64,000 nt of DNA from CAIWKO01 sp964469155 (GTDB lineage Bacteria > Bacteroidota > Bacteroidia > Bacteroidales > CAIWKO01), in the NCBI GenBank assembly GCA_964469155.1, contig CAYXXU010000011.1:1-64000 (forward strand), given 5' to 3'. The notes below the pieces were generated by a model. It was given only the letters and a program-made list of their open reading frames with translations. It did not search any database and had not been told where the DNA came from. Shown here piece after piece: positions 1-7,799 of this stretch (positions are counted from its first letter, which is position 1; the number at the start of each line of letters is the position of its first letter). A program made the translations under genes and the position numbers.

Positions 1-21
1 CAACTTACATAGTTTCTAAAA

Positions 22-29
22 TAATTTTG
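22..29 (+). promoter_or_regulatory. Promoter -7 element of helicase gene
   Basis: TAATTTTG matches the Bacteroidota sigma-ABfrA -7 consensus TAnnTTTG exactly. It lies about 60 bases before the helicase ATG. The matching -33 TTG would fall at or beyond the window edge, so it cannot be checked. Confidence 0.4.
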
Positions 30-88
30 TATTTTTACCGGACAACAGTGATTTTTAATACCTGTTATATCTGCAATACAGGAAAATT

Positions 89-3000
89 ATGAGAACATTC
101 GTCGAATTGATCACACTTTATATAACTGAAGAAAACCCTGCCTTCGATATTCTGGTACTAAAGGGATTCAGCAACAGCCACCTGCAGGAAGCCTCTAAAA
201 TCTACCCTCATGTGATGGGCCAACTGCCCCTCGATGCCCATGGACTGCTCGATCTGGCCAAAATACAGAAGGGCCGTGATGCCCTGTTCAGCAACCTCAG
301 CAAGTCAAAAAACAACACGCCCCAACTGCTCGATTTCGAATCATTCCAACAGATAGCCACCCATCACAATCCCGATGAAACCGGCAAACAATTCCTGGTG
401 ATAGAGAACAATCTGGTCGACGAATACCCCAATCAGAGCAACTGCACCGCTGACGATTTCGAAGATTCCATTCATGCCGGCAAGGAAATCCCCGACGACA
501 GCCCTTTCTACCAGTTCTATTCCAATGCCATCCAATATAAGGACCTGACTTTGATCCAATATATCGATGGATTTGAAGAAGAATTCGACTGCGTAAAGGA
601 AGTTAAGCTTTTTCAGGGTAAAGAACCTCCGTTTCTTCCTTCCGACCCCGGTAACATCGACCCATCGGCTCATTTTATGTACGAACGGTCGGGCGAGGAT
701 TACCTGGCTGCCTGCATCAGCGTGTATAACGGCAAGGTTCCCGAAAAACTATGTATAGGTGTCGAAAATACCATTCAGCAGCAAAAGGAAGCCTACAAAG
801 GATTGCAATTATTTGCTGTTGCATTGCAGGCCCTGGGGGCCGAAATCGTTTTGTACCTGCACAACAGCAACCTGGGCAGCGAATTCCGTCCGGAACTCAC
901 CTCAATGCTCAGCCAATACTGGGGCAGCGATGCCTTCCGCACCCTATATATATATAAAGAGCCCGATACAGGCACCGAGCTTATAGAAGTGAGCCAGGCT
1001 GCTATCATTGAAGAGGTGATAGTGCAGTTCGAAAACGGCAGGAACAAGAAAAACATGCGCGACATTCTGCTCACCGCCCCCACAGGTGCGGGCAAATCCT
1101 TGCTGTTCCAGTTGCCGGCCATCTACCTGGCCGATAAGTATCAGGCGGTGACCATAGTCATCTCCCCACTCATCGCCCTGATGAAAGACCAGGTGATCGC
1201 CCTCAAAACCATACGCAATTACCCTCACGTGGCTTATATCAATTCCGAACTTTCCATCATCGAACGCGAAACGGTGTTGCAGCAGGTACATGATGGGGAA
1301 ATATCAATACTGTATCTCTCGCCCGAACTTCTGCTTTCACAAGAGCTGAGCGTATTCCTGGGCAACCGCGAACTGGGGCTTCTGGTAATCGATGAGGCCC
1401 ACCTGGTTACCACCTGGGGCAGGGACTTCCGCACCGACTATTGGTACCTCGGAAACTTTATTCGCAAGGCCCGCCGCTACTTCAACTATAAATTCCCGGT
1501 ACTGGCCGTCACGGCCACGGCTGTGTACAACGGCCCCAACGATATGGTGATCGAAACCCTCGACAGCCTCTACCTCGAAAATCCCCGCCTCTTCATAGGC
1601 AAAGTAAAACGCGAAGATATTGAATTCGATATTAAGGAACTTACGATAGAAAAATTTCACCAAAAAGAAAAATTCACCCGAACGGCCATCCGTATCAAAG
1701 AATTGATTGATGCCGGACATAAGACCATAGTGTATTGCCCCTGGGTAAGCCATTTGATTCCCATCCGCGATATGTTGGAGTATGGCTATAAGGACAAGTT
1801 AGGCTTATATTTCGGAGGTCTGAACAAACTTATCAAGAACGAAACCTACGAGCAGTTCAAAGCCAACCAGATCAACACCATTTTGTCGACCAAGGCATTT
1901 GGCATGGGTGTGGATATTGACGATATCACCACCATCTACCACCATGCGCCTTCGGGACATCTGGCCGATTATGTTCAGGAAATAGGGCGTGTTGCGCGCC
2001 GCAGCGACATCAAAGGCGTTGCTATGACCGACTTTAATACGCAGGACCTGAAGTTCACCCGCATACTGTATGCCTTTTCGGCAGTGAAACAGTTTCAGTT
2101 GCAACTGGTCCTCGATAAGATATTGAAGGTCTATGGCATCAAAAACAATAAAAATCTGCTGATGTCTGTCAACGATTTTCAGTACATCTTTAAGGAAGAA
2201 GATGTGGATGTAGAGCAAAAAGTGAAAAGCAGTTTGATATTGCTCGAGAAAGACCTGCAGGCCAAATATGGCTACAATGTGATCATTGCCCGGCCCAGGA
2301 GCCTGTTCACCGCGGTATATGCGAGGGTCAACGAGGCTGATGTAAAGAAGTTCGCGGCTAAATATGGCAAAGCTTCCCGCCACATTCCCCAGCCTGCTAT
2401 AGAGGCCAAAGGCCAGAAAGTCTATTCCCTGAACCTCGATAAAATATGGAAATTGAACTTCTCTAATCAGAATTTCCCACAGATCAGGAAAGCCTATTTC
2501 GACAAGACCCTGTTTCAGCCCGATGAAATATACGTGAGCCCTCAGATACGCATGGTTTTTAACCTGAACCAATCTGCCAAAGAAACCTACGAACTGCTCG
2601 ACCAGAACTTCCGTATCATCGAAAAAGCCCTTGATACTATGGGTCCAGATTTCTTTACAGAAGACATGCTGGCCAAAGAACTGGAAAACCGTTTCGAAGC
2701 TGGCCTCACGGCCAAACGCGTGGCCGAGATTATATTGTCGGTGTATGCCTGCCCCATCGACCTTAAAAACAAAAAGGATATTTTTACTAAGCCGGAATGT
2801 TTTATACAACAGAAAAAATCCGACCACGGATTCCTCTACAAGGCTTTTCCCAAAGTATATCCCTTGGTGAGATCCTTATTGAAAAAACGTTACGACCGCA
2901 TGTTTGTCGAGCTGCCTCAGGCAGAACGCACGGCACAATTCTTTATACCTGCCGGGGATGATAAGAACATTGGCATGATACAACTGGCTTACCTGCTGGA

Positions 3001-3304
3001 AGCATTCAGCCTCGCAACTTACGTTATTGGGGGAGGCGAAAAGCCCGGTGTTTTCATACGCCTCAACGATCCTGTAAAGATCAGCCGCCTGGCAAAACGC
3101 ATTTATACCAACGATATTCTGAAAGAAATAGAGAGGCGCCAGCAAACCTCGCTCTGCATCATGGAATATTTCTTTACGCAAACCCTCGACACCCAGCAAC
3201 GGTGGAAGTTTATAGAAGATTATTTCCTCGGAACCTCCGCCAAAGAACTGACCGGCAAGGATTGTGAAACTATTGCCGGGGAAGAAAATTCTCAAACTAA
3301 GTAA
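89..3304 (+). CDS. RecQ-like DEAH-box DNA helicase with long N-terminal extension
   Basis: A superfamily 2 helicase, expected to unwind DNA using ATP in the cytoplasm. The core starts about residue 325 with Walker A APTGAGKS, then SPLIALMKDQ, the DEAH box near residue 435 (VIDEAHLVTTWG), motif III TATA, and motifs V-VI with FGMGVD and QEIGRVARR near residue 633. This order and the QEIGRVARR sequence are RecQ-type. The protein is 1071 residues, whereas plain RecQ is about 600-730. About 320 residues before the core and about 400 after it match nothing I recognise, and I see no clear RQC zinc cysteines or HRDC domain. It stands alone, with no partner gene visible; the upstream side is cut by the window edge. 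The gene looks more GC-rich than its flanks. It could be a repair helicase or part of a defence system; the sequence does not decide. Confidence 0.85.
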   Translation: MRTFVELITLYITEENPAFDILVLKGFSNSHLQEASKIYPHVMGQLPLDAHGLLDLAKIQKGRDALFSNLSKSKNNTPQLLDFESFQQIATHHNPDETGKQFLVIENNLVDEYPNQSNCTADDFEDSIHAGKEIPDDSPFYQFYSNAIQYKDLTLIQYIDGFEEEFDCVKEVKLFQGKEPPFLPSDPGNIDPSAHFMYERSGEDYLAACISVYNGKVPEKLCIGVENTIQQQKEAYKGLQLFAVALQALGAEIVLYLHNSNLGSEFRPELTSMLSQYWGSDAFRTLYIYKEPDTGTELIEVSQAAIIEEVIVQFENGRNKKNMRDILLTAPTGAGKSLLFQLPAIYLADKYQAVTIVISPLIALMKDQVIALKTIRNYPHVAYINSELSIIERETVLQQVHDGEISILYLSPELLLSQELSVFLGNRELGLLVIDEAHLVTTWGRDFRTDYWYLGNFIRKARRYFNYKFPVLAVTATAVYNGPNDMVIETLDSLYLENPRLFIGKVKREDIEFDIKELTIEKFHQKEKFTRTAIRIKELIDAGHKTIVYCPWVSHLIPIRDMLEYGYKDKLGLYFGGLNKLIKNETYEQFKANQINTILSTKAFGMGVDIDDITTIYHHAPSGHLADYVQEIGRVARRSDIKGVAMTDFNTQDLKFTRILYAFSAVKQFQLQLVLDKILKVYGIKNNKNLLMSVNDFQYIFKEEDVDVEQKVKSSLILLEKDLQAKYGYNVIIARPRSLFTAVYARVNEADVKKFAAKYGKASRHIPQPAIEAKGQKVYSLNLDKIWKLNFSNQNFPQIRKAYFDKTLFQPDEIYVSPQIRMVFNLNQSAKETYELLDQNFRIIEKALDTMGPDFFTEDMLAKELENRFEAGLTAKRVAEIILSVYACPIDLKNKKDIFTKPECFIQQKKSDHGFLYKAFPKVYPLVRSLLKKRYDRMFVELPQAERTAQFFIPAGDDKNIGMIQLAYLLEAFSLATYVIGGGEKPGVFIRLNDPVKISRLAKRIYTNDILKEIERRQQTSLCIMEYFFTQTLDTQQRWKFIEDYFLGTSAKELTGKDCETIAGEENSQTK

Positions 3305-3464
3305 AACAACACCTCTTATTCTGTTATACAATTACCCTGCTCAAGGTATGCCCTTACTATATTAATTTTAAGTCATCCCTTTTAACCCTCCCGTCTTCCC
3401 TTGTTTTTATGTCATTGTTCGATAACATTTTGGTATTATTATTTAAAATAATTTTAAATAAGCA

Positions 3465-3494
3465 TTGATTGAAACCAAAAAGGTATTACCTTTG
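3465..3494 (+). promoter_or_regulatory. Promoter of T9SS cargo gene
   Basis: TTG at 3465-3467, a 19-base spacer, then TACCTTTG at 3487-3494. Both elements and the spacing fit the Bacteroidota promoter consensus. A start of transcription near 3500 gives a leader of about 65 bases before the ATG at 3566. Confidence 0.55.
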
Positions 3495-3565
3495 TTTAGA
3501 AATTGTCTAAATAAGATAACGAAATTAATAATAACCGGGAAATACTTCCTGCAACTATAAAAACC

Positions 3566-4558
3566 ATGAAAAAGTTACTGATCATTCTACTCCTTTACCT
3601 TAGCATGCCGTTTTCAAATGCTGCTACAATTATTGCCATTAAAAACACGGGCGACTGGAGCAACCATACCACCTGGTCGGGAGGCGTTGTCCCCACCTAT
3701 GGCGACTCAGTGGTGATACCTATAAATAAGCAGGTAACATTCGATCTCTCCGTAAACCAATCTTATCCTATCTTATATAATGCTCCTTTAAGGATCAATG
3801 TACTCGGAACCTTCTATTTCCCGAATGGCAGCAAACTGGCCTTGCCCTGTGGTTCTGTGGTTTATGTGGCGGTCTCAGGATACATTATTGCACAAAATCA
3901 AACGGGTGGTGGCAATGTAAATTCCAGTATCATCGATATCTGCGACCACCGTGTTTGGAATGCCGGCATTGGCAATGTGAATGATACTATTTTTAAGTAC
4001 GATGCTCCCTTGCCGGTCGAATTAGTTTCGTTTGAGGCAAAATGTAATGGAAAAGCAACAATCACTTGGACAACAATGACTGAAACCAACAATGATTATT
4101 TTACCCTCGAAAGAAGCACCGATGCCGGGAACTGGGATTTTGTGGCAAATATTCGCGGAAACGGCAACAGCAATGGAATACTGAATTATCAATTTACTGA
4201 TGAAAAATCCTTCCCTGGAATATCCTACTATCGCCTCAGGCAAACCGACTTCGATGGCCGCAATGAAACTTTCAGTCCGGTTTCTGTAATCTGTAATCCG
4301 TCCTTAGTTTCCGATATCAATATGTATCCCAACCCCTTCAAAGGAGAACTTATCATTACATATTCTGATCTTACCGAAGCCAAAGCAACTGTGAAAGTAT
4401 ATGACATGATAGGAAATATCATTGTTAACCGAGAAGTAGAAGTATCAGAAGGAACCAATAATTTTGTCTTTAACCTGCTCGATATAGCTAATGGATTGTA
4501 TAATGTTGAATTTATTTCCGGAAATACAAGATATCATCAAAAGATGCTTAAAAATTAA
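3566..4558 (+). CDS. Secreted protein with T9SS type A sorting domain
   Basis: An exported protein of 330 residues with unknown substrate. Residues 1-20 form a signal peptide (MKKLLIILLLYLSMPFSNAA). Residues about 25-60 carry a G8-like stretch (GDWSNHTTWSGGVVPTYGDS) seen in many Bacteroidota surface proteins. The middle (PLPVELVSFEAKC, then TWTTMTETNNDYFTLERS and YYRLRQTDFDG) is the usual linker before a sorting signal. The last 80 residues (MYPNPFKGEL ... GLYNVEF ... MLKN) form the type A C-terminal domain, recognised by the type IX secretion system in the outer membrane and normally cleaved off. It has its own promoter upstream and a terminator downstream, so it is a single-gene unit. Confidence 0.8.
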   Translation: MKKLLIILLLYLSMPFSNAATIIAIKNTGDWSNHTTWSGGVVPTYGDSVVIPINKQVTFDLSVNQSYPILYNAPLRINVLGTFYFPNGSKLALPCGSVVYVAVSGYIIAQNQTGGGNVNSSIIDICDHRVWNAGIGNVNDTIFKYDAPLPVELVSFEAKCNGKATITWTTMTETNNDYFTLERSTDAGNWDFVANIRGNGNSNGILNYQFTDEKSFPGISYYRLRQTDFDGRNETFSPVSVICNPSLVSDINMYPNPFKGELIITYSDLTEAKATVKVYDMIGNIIVNREVEVSEGTNNFVFNLLDIANGLYNVEFISGNTRYHQKMLKN

Positions 4559-4607
4559 ACAACACTTTCCATCTTCTGAAAAGCGTTATATAGATTAAAA
4601 AAGTCAA

Positions 4608-4645
4608 AGCCCTTAAAAATAAATGTTTTCAAGGGCTCTGTTTTT
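4608..4645 (+). terminator. Rho-independent terminator after T9SS gene
   Basis: AGCCCTT (4608-4614) pairs with AAGGGCT (4631-4637), with further A/T pairing inside. CTG and a run of T follow. Confidence 0.65.
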
Positions 4646-4678
4646 GCCTTCATAGGCTTCATGCCGTGCTACAGCAAT

Positions 4679-5005
4679 TCAAAATACAACATACATAAAA
4701 TGTTTAGTGGATATACAAATGCGGTAAAGTCTTTTTAGAGTCGCGTTCCCACTAATAATAAACAAAGCATAGTTCCGTTGTCGGTTAATATCATACTTTA
4801 ACTCCTTCGACAAATAATTAACCACTTTTCTGATTTGTGTTTCATTGTGGTTATTTAATAAATAATATCCTTTACTCTTAATCCTGCTAAAATATAAAGT
4901 TCTGAAATCAATTACTTTAAGCATTCTGATTTTAAGCCATTCAGGATAAAATCTAATGAAAATTTTTTGAGAGAGGATTATACAGATTGAGAGAAATAGT
5001 AGCAT
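4679..5005 (-). CDS. Hypothetical protein, doubtful
   Basis: An open frame of 108 codons in AT-rich DNA between a terminator and a lipoprotein gene. The N-terminus is hydrophobic (MLLFLSICIILS) and the middle is polar with a protein-like composition (KGYYLLNNHNETQIRKVVNYLSK). No family is recognised and no promoter or ribosome-binding site is evident. It may be a genuine orphan, a decayed gene, or chance in low-GC sequence. It is listed because this stretch of about 560 bases holds nothing else. Confidence 0.25.
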   Translation of the reverse strand: MLLFLSICIILSQKIFIRFYPEWLKIRMLKVIDFRTLYFSRIKSKGYYLLNNHNETQIRKVVNYLSKELKYDINRQRNYALFIISGNATLKRLYRICISTKHFMYVVF

Positions 5006-5120
5006 ATAATAAAATTTATGACTATAAAATCATTTAATTAATTCGAATTCAAACAGTAGAATCATATTTATTTGAATATGACACCTGGTAGAAGCGAATC
5101 ATTAAAAACAGCCCGGATGG

Positions 5121-5369
5121 TTATTCGCAAGTTGTTTCGTAGGTAATTACTTTTACCCTGTTCCTGTCTAATGGTGTTTCCACGCTCGATGTACCAACAA
5201 TGCATTGGGTACTACCCTTTAACTGAAATTCGGAATATTGGATTTGTGGAAATCCAGCTGAATCAGGAACCATACTTGTGGTTATCTTTTGCTGGCAATT
5301 GTAACCAGATTTCTGGCAGCCAACTAATACTGATAAACAAATTGCTGTGAGTAGGATTAACTTTTTCAT
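5121..5369 (-). CDS. Small lipoprotein
   Basis: An 82-residue protein with a lipoprotein signal: positive start MKK, hydrophobic stretch LILLTAICLSVL, and lipobox LVGC with the lipidated cysteine at about residue 18. The remaining 64 residues include three more cysteines (YNCQQ, TQCIVG and the C-terminal TTCE), which could form disulfides in the periplasm or at the surface. No family is recognised. The start is fixed by the signal peptide. The upstream stretch 5370-5864 is very AT-rich. Confidence 0.6.
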   Translation of the reverse strand: MKKLILLTAICLSVLVGCQKSGYNCQQKITTSMVPDSAGFPQIQYSEFQLKGSTQCIVGTSSVETPLDRNRVKVITYETTCE

Positions 5370-5679
5370 ATCATTATCTTTTTGGTTTTCCCTTAATTAA
5401 TTTATTTTATAATCGTTTTAATCTTGTTTGTGGTGTTTTAATCATTTTATAAATTAATTATAATTAAAAACGAAACAAAAATACAACAAAAAATAAGACA
5501 AGTCAATGTTTATTCGAATTAATTTTTATTTCAACATGTTTTTATGATTTTATGTACCACCTCTATCTTAATTGTATTATTTAATAATCCAAATCAAATG
5601 CAGAATGCATGAGTTTTTTTTGTAAAAACTTTAAAATGTTAAAAAATGTTAATTGCGGTAGGGCCGAAAGTGGATCGGA
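5370..5679. other. AT-rich gene-free stretch
   Basis: About 310 bases rich in A and T runs, between the small lipoprotein (minus strand) and the small open frame next to the tRNA. I see no RNA gene, no convincing promoter and no terminator hairpin here. The lipoprotein promoter must lie within it but does not match the consensus well. Confidence 0.5.
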
Positions 5680-5835
5680 GTGATTTATTATAAAAATTAC
5701 AAGAGATTGATCGAAATTCAGGATGGATATCAGGAGAAATTTATCCTGAAATATGAATTAATTGCGCAATTGATGCAAATAAAATCGCAAATTTCGAATC
5801 TTCCATCTGAAAAAAAAATCCCTGTAAATAATTAA
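5680..5835 (+). pseudogene. Small reading frame or gene remnant next to tRNA
   Basis: A 51-codon frame beginning at GTG and ending TAA. It is open back to a TAG at 5659-5661 with no ATG. The translation is protein-like and amphipathic (YYKNYKRLIEIQDGYQ ... YELIAQLMQIKSQISNL) rather than random. The lack of a proper start suggests the 3' end of a broken gene. It ends 29 bases before the 3' end of the tRNA gene, a common place for integrated elements. The family is unknown. Confidence 0.3.
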
Positions 5836-5864
5836 TTTGCAGAGATTTTTGCTGATCTTTTTTG

Positions 5865-5938
5865 TGGTCCCACCAGGACTTGAACCTGGGACCACCTGAT
5901 TATGAGTCAGGTGCTCTAACCGACTGAGCTATAGGACC
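5865..5938 (-). tRNA. tRNA with CAU anticodon (Ile2 favoured, Met possible)
   Basis: A full 74-base cloverleaf on the minus strand. The acceptor is GGTCCTA/TGGGACC with A73, the D-arm is GCTC...GAGC, the anticodon stem is CCTGA/TCAGG with loop CTCATAA, and the T-arm is CCAGG-TTCAAGT-CCTGG. CCA is not encoded. CAU can be elongator Met or lysidine-modified Ile2. The acceptor pairs C4-G69 and C5-G68 are the ones TilS uses to pick Ile2 in E. coli, so Ile2 is slightly favoured. Whether the rule holds in this phylum is an inference. Confidence 0.93.
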
Positions 5939-6019
5939 CATTGCATTTTTAACGATTTTTATACCGTAAAAAAGCAGGCAAATTTACATCTTTGCAGTCA
6001 AATGACCAAATAAAAATGC

Positions 6020-6679
6020 ATGAGGGAGTTAAACAGCATAAAAAATATTATATTCGATTTCGGTGGTGTGATCATAGATATCGATTTCTGGTTAAGCATT
6101 GACGCATTTGTAAAGCTGGGAGCTGAAAACTTTGATGAGGTATATTCTCAATCAAGTCAATCGGACATTTTTGACGAACTGGATAAAGGAACCATAAGTG
6201 TTGATGAGTTTTGTGGGGCAATGAAAAAGTATCTCCCTTCAAAGGTGAGTAAACAACAAGTAATAAAAGCATGGAACGCTATTCTGATTGGCATACCGGA
6301 ACACCGCATACGGTTACTTGAAAATATCAGAAAACAATACAGAATATTCCTGCTAAGTAATACCAATATTATACATTACCCGGAATATATACATGAACTA
6401 CAACAAAAATATGGTTATAAAGACCTTTCAGAACTGTTTGAAAAAGTTTATTTAAGTTTTGAGGTGAATATGCGAAAACCCGATAGTGAGTTTTTTGAAA
6501 TGGTAATAAAAGAGAATGGCCTTCAGCCGGAAGAAACCCTTTTTATAGATGATTCGGAACAAAACCTTCCCCCTGCTGCTGCATTAGGGATGAAAACACT
6601 TTTCCTGCCCAAGGGAATGGATGTGAGTAGTTTTTTTGATAACGGAAAGTTGGAATTATTAAATACTACTAGTAACTAA
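6020..6679 (+). CDS. HAD-family hydrolase (YihX-like phosphatase)
   Basis: A cytoplasmic haloacid-dehalogenase-type phosphatase of 219 residues, acting on an unknown small phosphoester. Motif I is IIFDFGGVIIDID (nucleophile Asp near residue 14), motif II is LLSNTN, motif III is the lysine in MRKPD, and motif IV is FIDDSEQN. This is the G-1-P phosphatase/YihX subgroup pattern. The ATG at 6020 puts motif I at the usual distance from the N-terminus; an out-of-frame ATG lies four bases upstream. A near-consensus CATCTTTG at 5987-5994 may be its promoter. It converges on dusB, with 20 bases between the stops. Confidence 0.8.
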   Translation: MRELNSIKNIIFDFGGVIIDIDFWLSIDAFVKLGAENFDEVYSQSSQSDIFDELDKGTISVDEFCGAMKKYLPSKVSKQQVIKAWNAILIGIPEHRIRLLENIRKQYRIFLLSNTNIIHYPEYIHELQQKYGYKDLSELFEKVYLSFEVNMRKPDSEFFEMVIKENGLQPEETLFIDDSEQNLPPAAALGMKTLFLPKGMDVSSFFDNGKLELLNTTSN

Positions 6680-6699
6680 GAGAATACAACATAGAAGTT

Positions 6700-7752
6700 T
6701 TACAGTCCCTTTTCACCGGAATAAAAAGTCCCGATCTCTTTAAAAATACTAAAAACCTCTTCCTTGTTCTCTGCCACCACCAGTTTCATACGAAAGGGCT
6801 TAAAATCGGGCAATGCACGAAAAATACCACTGTAGTGTTTACGGGTCTCCAAAATAGCAAGCCGCTCTCCCTTATTATTTATTGACCTTGATATTTGCCG
6901 GGTGACAACCTCAATGCGTTCCTGAATAGAAACAGGGTGGGGTGTCTTACCTGAATTCAAATACTCTTTTATATCCCGGAATATCCAGGGATTCCCTATG
7001 GCTGCCCTTCCAATCATAATCCCATTTACCCCGTATTTATTCTTCATTTCAAGGGCTATTTCAGGCGAATCAATATCACCATTACCAATGATTGGAATAC
7101 GAATGCGTGGATTATTCTTTACCTCACCAATGGGTGTCCAGTTTGCTTCTCCCTTATACATTTGCGATTTAGTCCGGCCATGTATGGTTAACATAGCTAT
7201 ACCTGCATCCTGAAGCTGTTCTGCAAGATCATATATCACCATACTTTTTTCATCCCAGCCAAGGCGGGTTTTGACTGTCACAGGAATATGAGTTGATTTG
7301 ACAACTTCTGAAGTGATATGAATCATTTTGGGGATGTCTTTGAGCAATGCAGCACCTCCACCCTTATCTACCACTTTCTTCACAGGACAACCAAAGTTCA
7401 GATCGATAAAATCCGGTCCGGCTTCTTCAGCAATCTTAATAGCTGCAACTACTGATTCAACATTGTTGCCAAAGATCTGAATCCCCAAAGGTCTTTCCGT
7501 TTCCAGAAAATTAAGTTTTCTGCGGCTTTTTTCCGATTCCCTTATCAATCCATCAGCAGCAATAAATTCGGTAACTAGTAGGTCTGCCCCATATGATTTG
7601 CATATTTGCCGGAAAGCGCTGTCGGTAATATCCTCCATAGGCGCGAGTGCCAGCACAAAATTGTTTGAAATGTAATCGGTAAAATTATTCAAGGGCAATA
7701 ATTTTTTGTTATTTATGACAAAAGTATTAATTTTATAGCCTGAAGCAACCAT
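6700..7752 (-). CDS. dusB: tRNA-dihydrouridine synthase DusB
   Basis: An FMN-dependent enzyme that reduces a uridine in tRNA to dihydrouridine using NADPH. The 350-residue protein has LAPMEDITDSAFR near residue 36 (FMN site), the catalytic cysteine in DLNFGCPVKKVV, TVKTRLGWD, the histidine of TIHGRTKSQ, and GNGDIDSPE and GIMIGRAAIGNPWIF at the barrel end. These are the DusB-type signatures. The N-terminus is about 30 residues longer than usual, but no later methionine precedes the FMN motif, so the ATG at 7752 is kept. It is divergent from the T9SS gene at 7800. Confidence 0.9.
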   Translation of the reverse strand: MVASGYKINTFVINNKKLLPLNNFTDYISNNFVLALAPMEDITDSAFRQICKSYGADLLVTEFIAADGLIRESEKSRRKLNFLETERPLGIQIFGNNVESVVAAIKIAEEAGPDFIDLNFGCPVKKVVDKGGGAALLKDIPKMIHITSEVVKSTHIPVTVKTRLGWDEKSMVIYDLAEQLQDAGIAMLTIHGRTKSQMYKGEANWTPIGEVKNNPRIRIPIIGNGDIDSPEIALEMKNKYGVNGIMIGRAAIGNPWIFRDIKEYLNSGKTPHPVSIQERIEVVTRQISRSINNKGERLAILETRKHYSGIFRALPDFKPFRMKLVVAENKEEVFSIFKEIGTFYSGEKGL

Positions 7753-7772
7753 TTTAGATTAACATTTGTCCT

Positions 7773-7780
7773 TATATTTG
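7773..7780 (+). promoter_or_regulatory. Promoter -7 element
   Basis: TATATTTG, an exact TAnnTTTG match, ends 19 bases before the ATG at 7800. No good -33 TTG lies at the expected spacing. Confidence 0.4.
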
Positions 7781-7799
7781 TAAAATATAATACCTGTTT

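Noticed and set aside
1805..2827. 340-codon open frame on the minus strand inside the helicase gene
   Set aside because: It lies fully antisense to a protein with clear helicase motifs. Its translation matches no family and is rich in Phe, Tyr and His, as expected from a codon-usage shadow.
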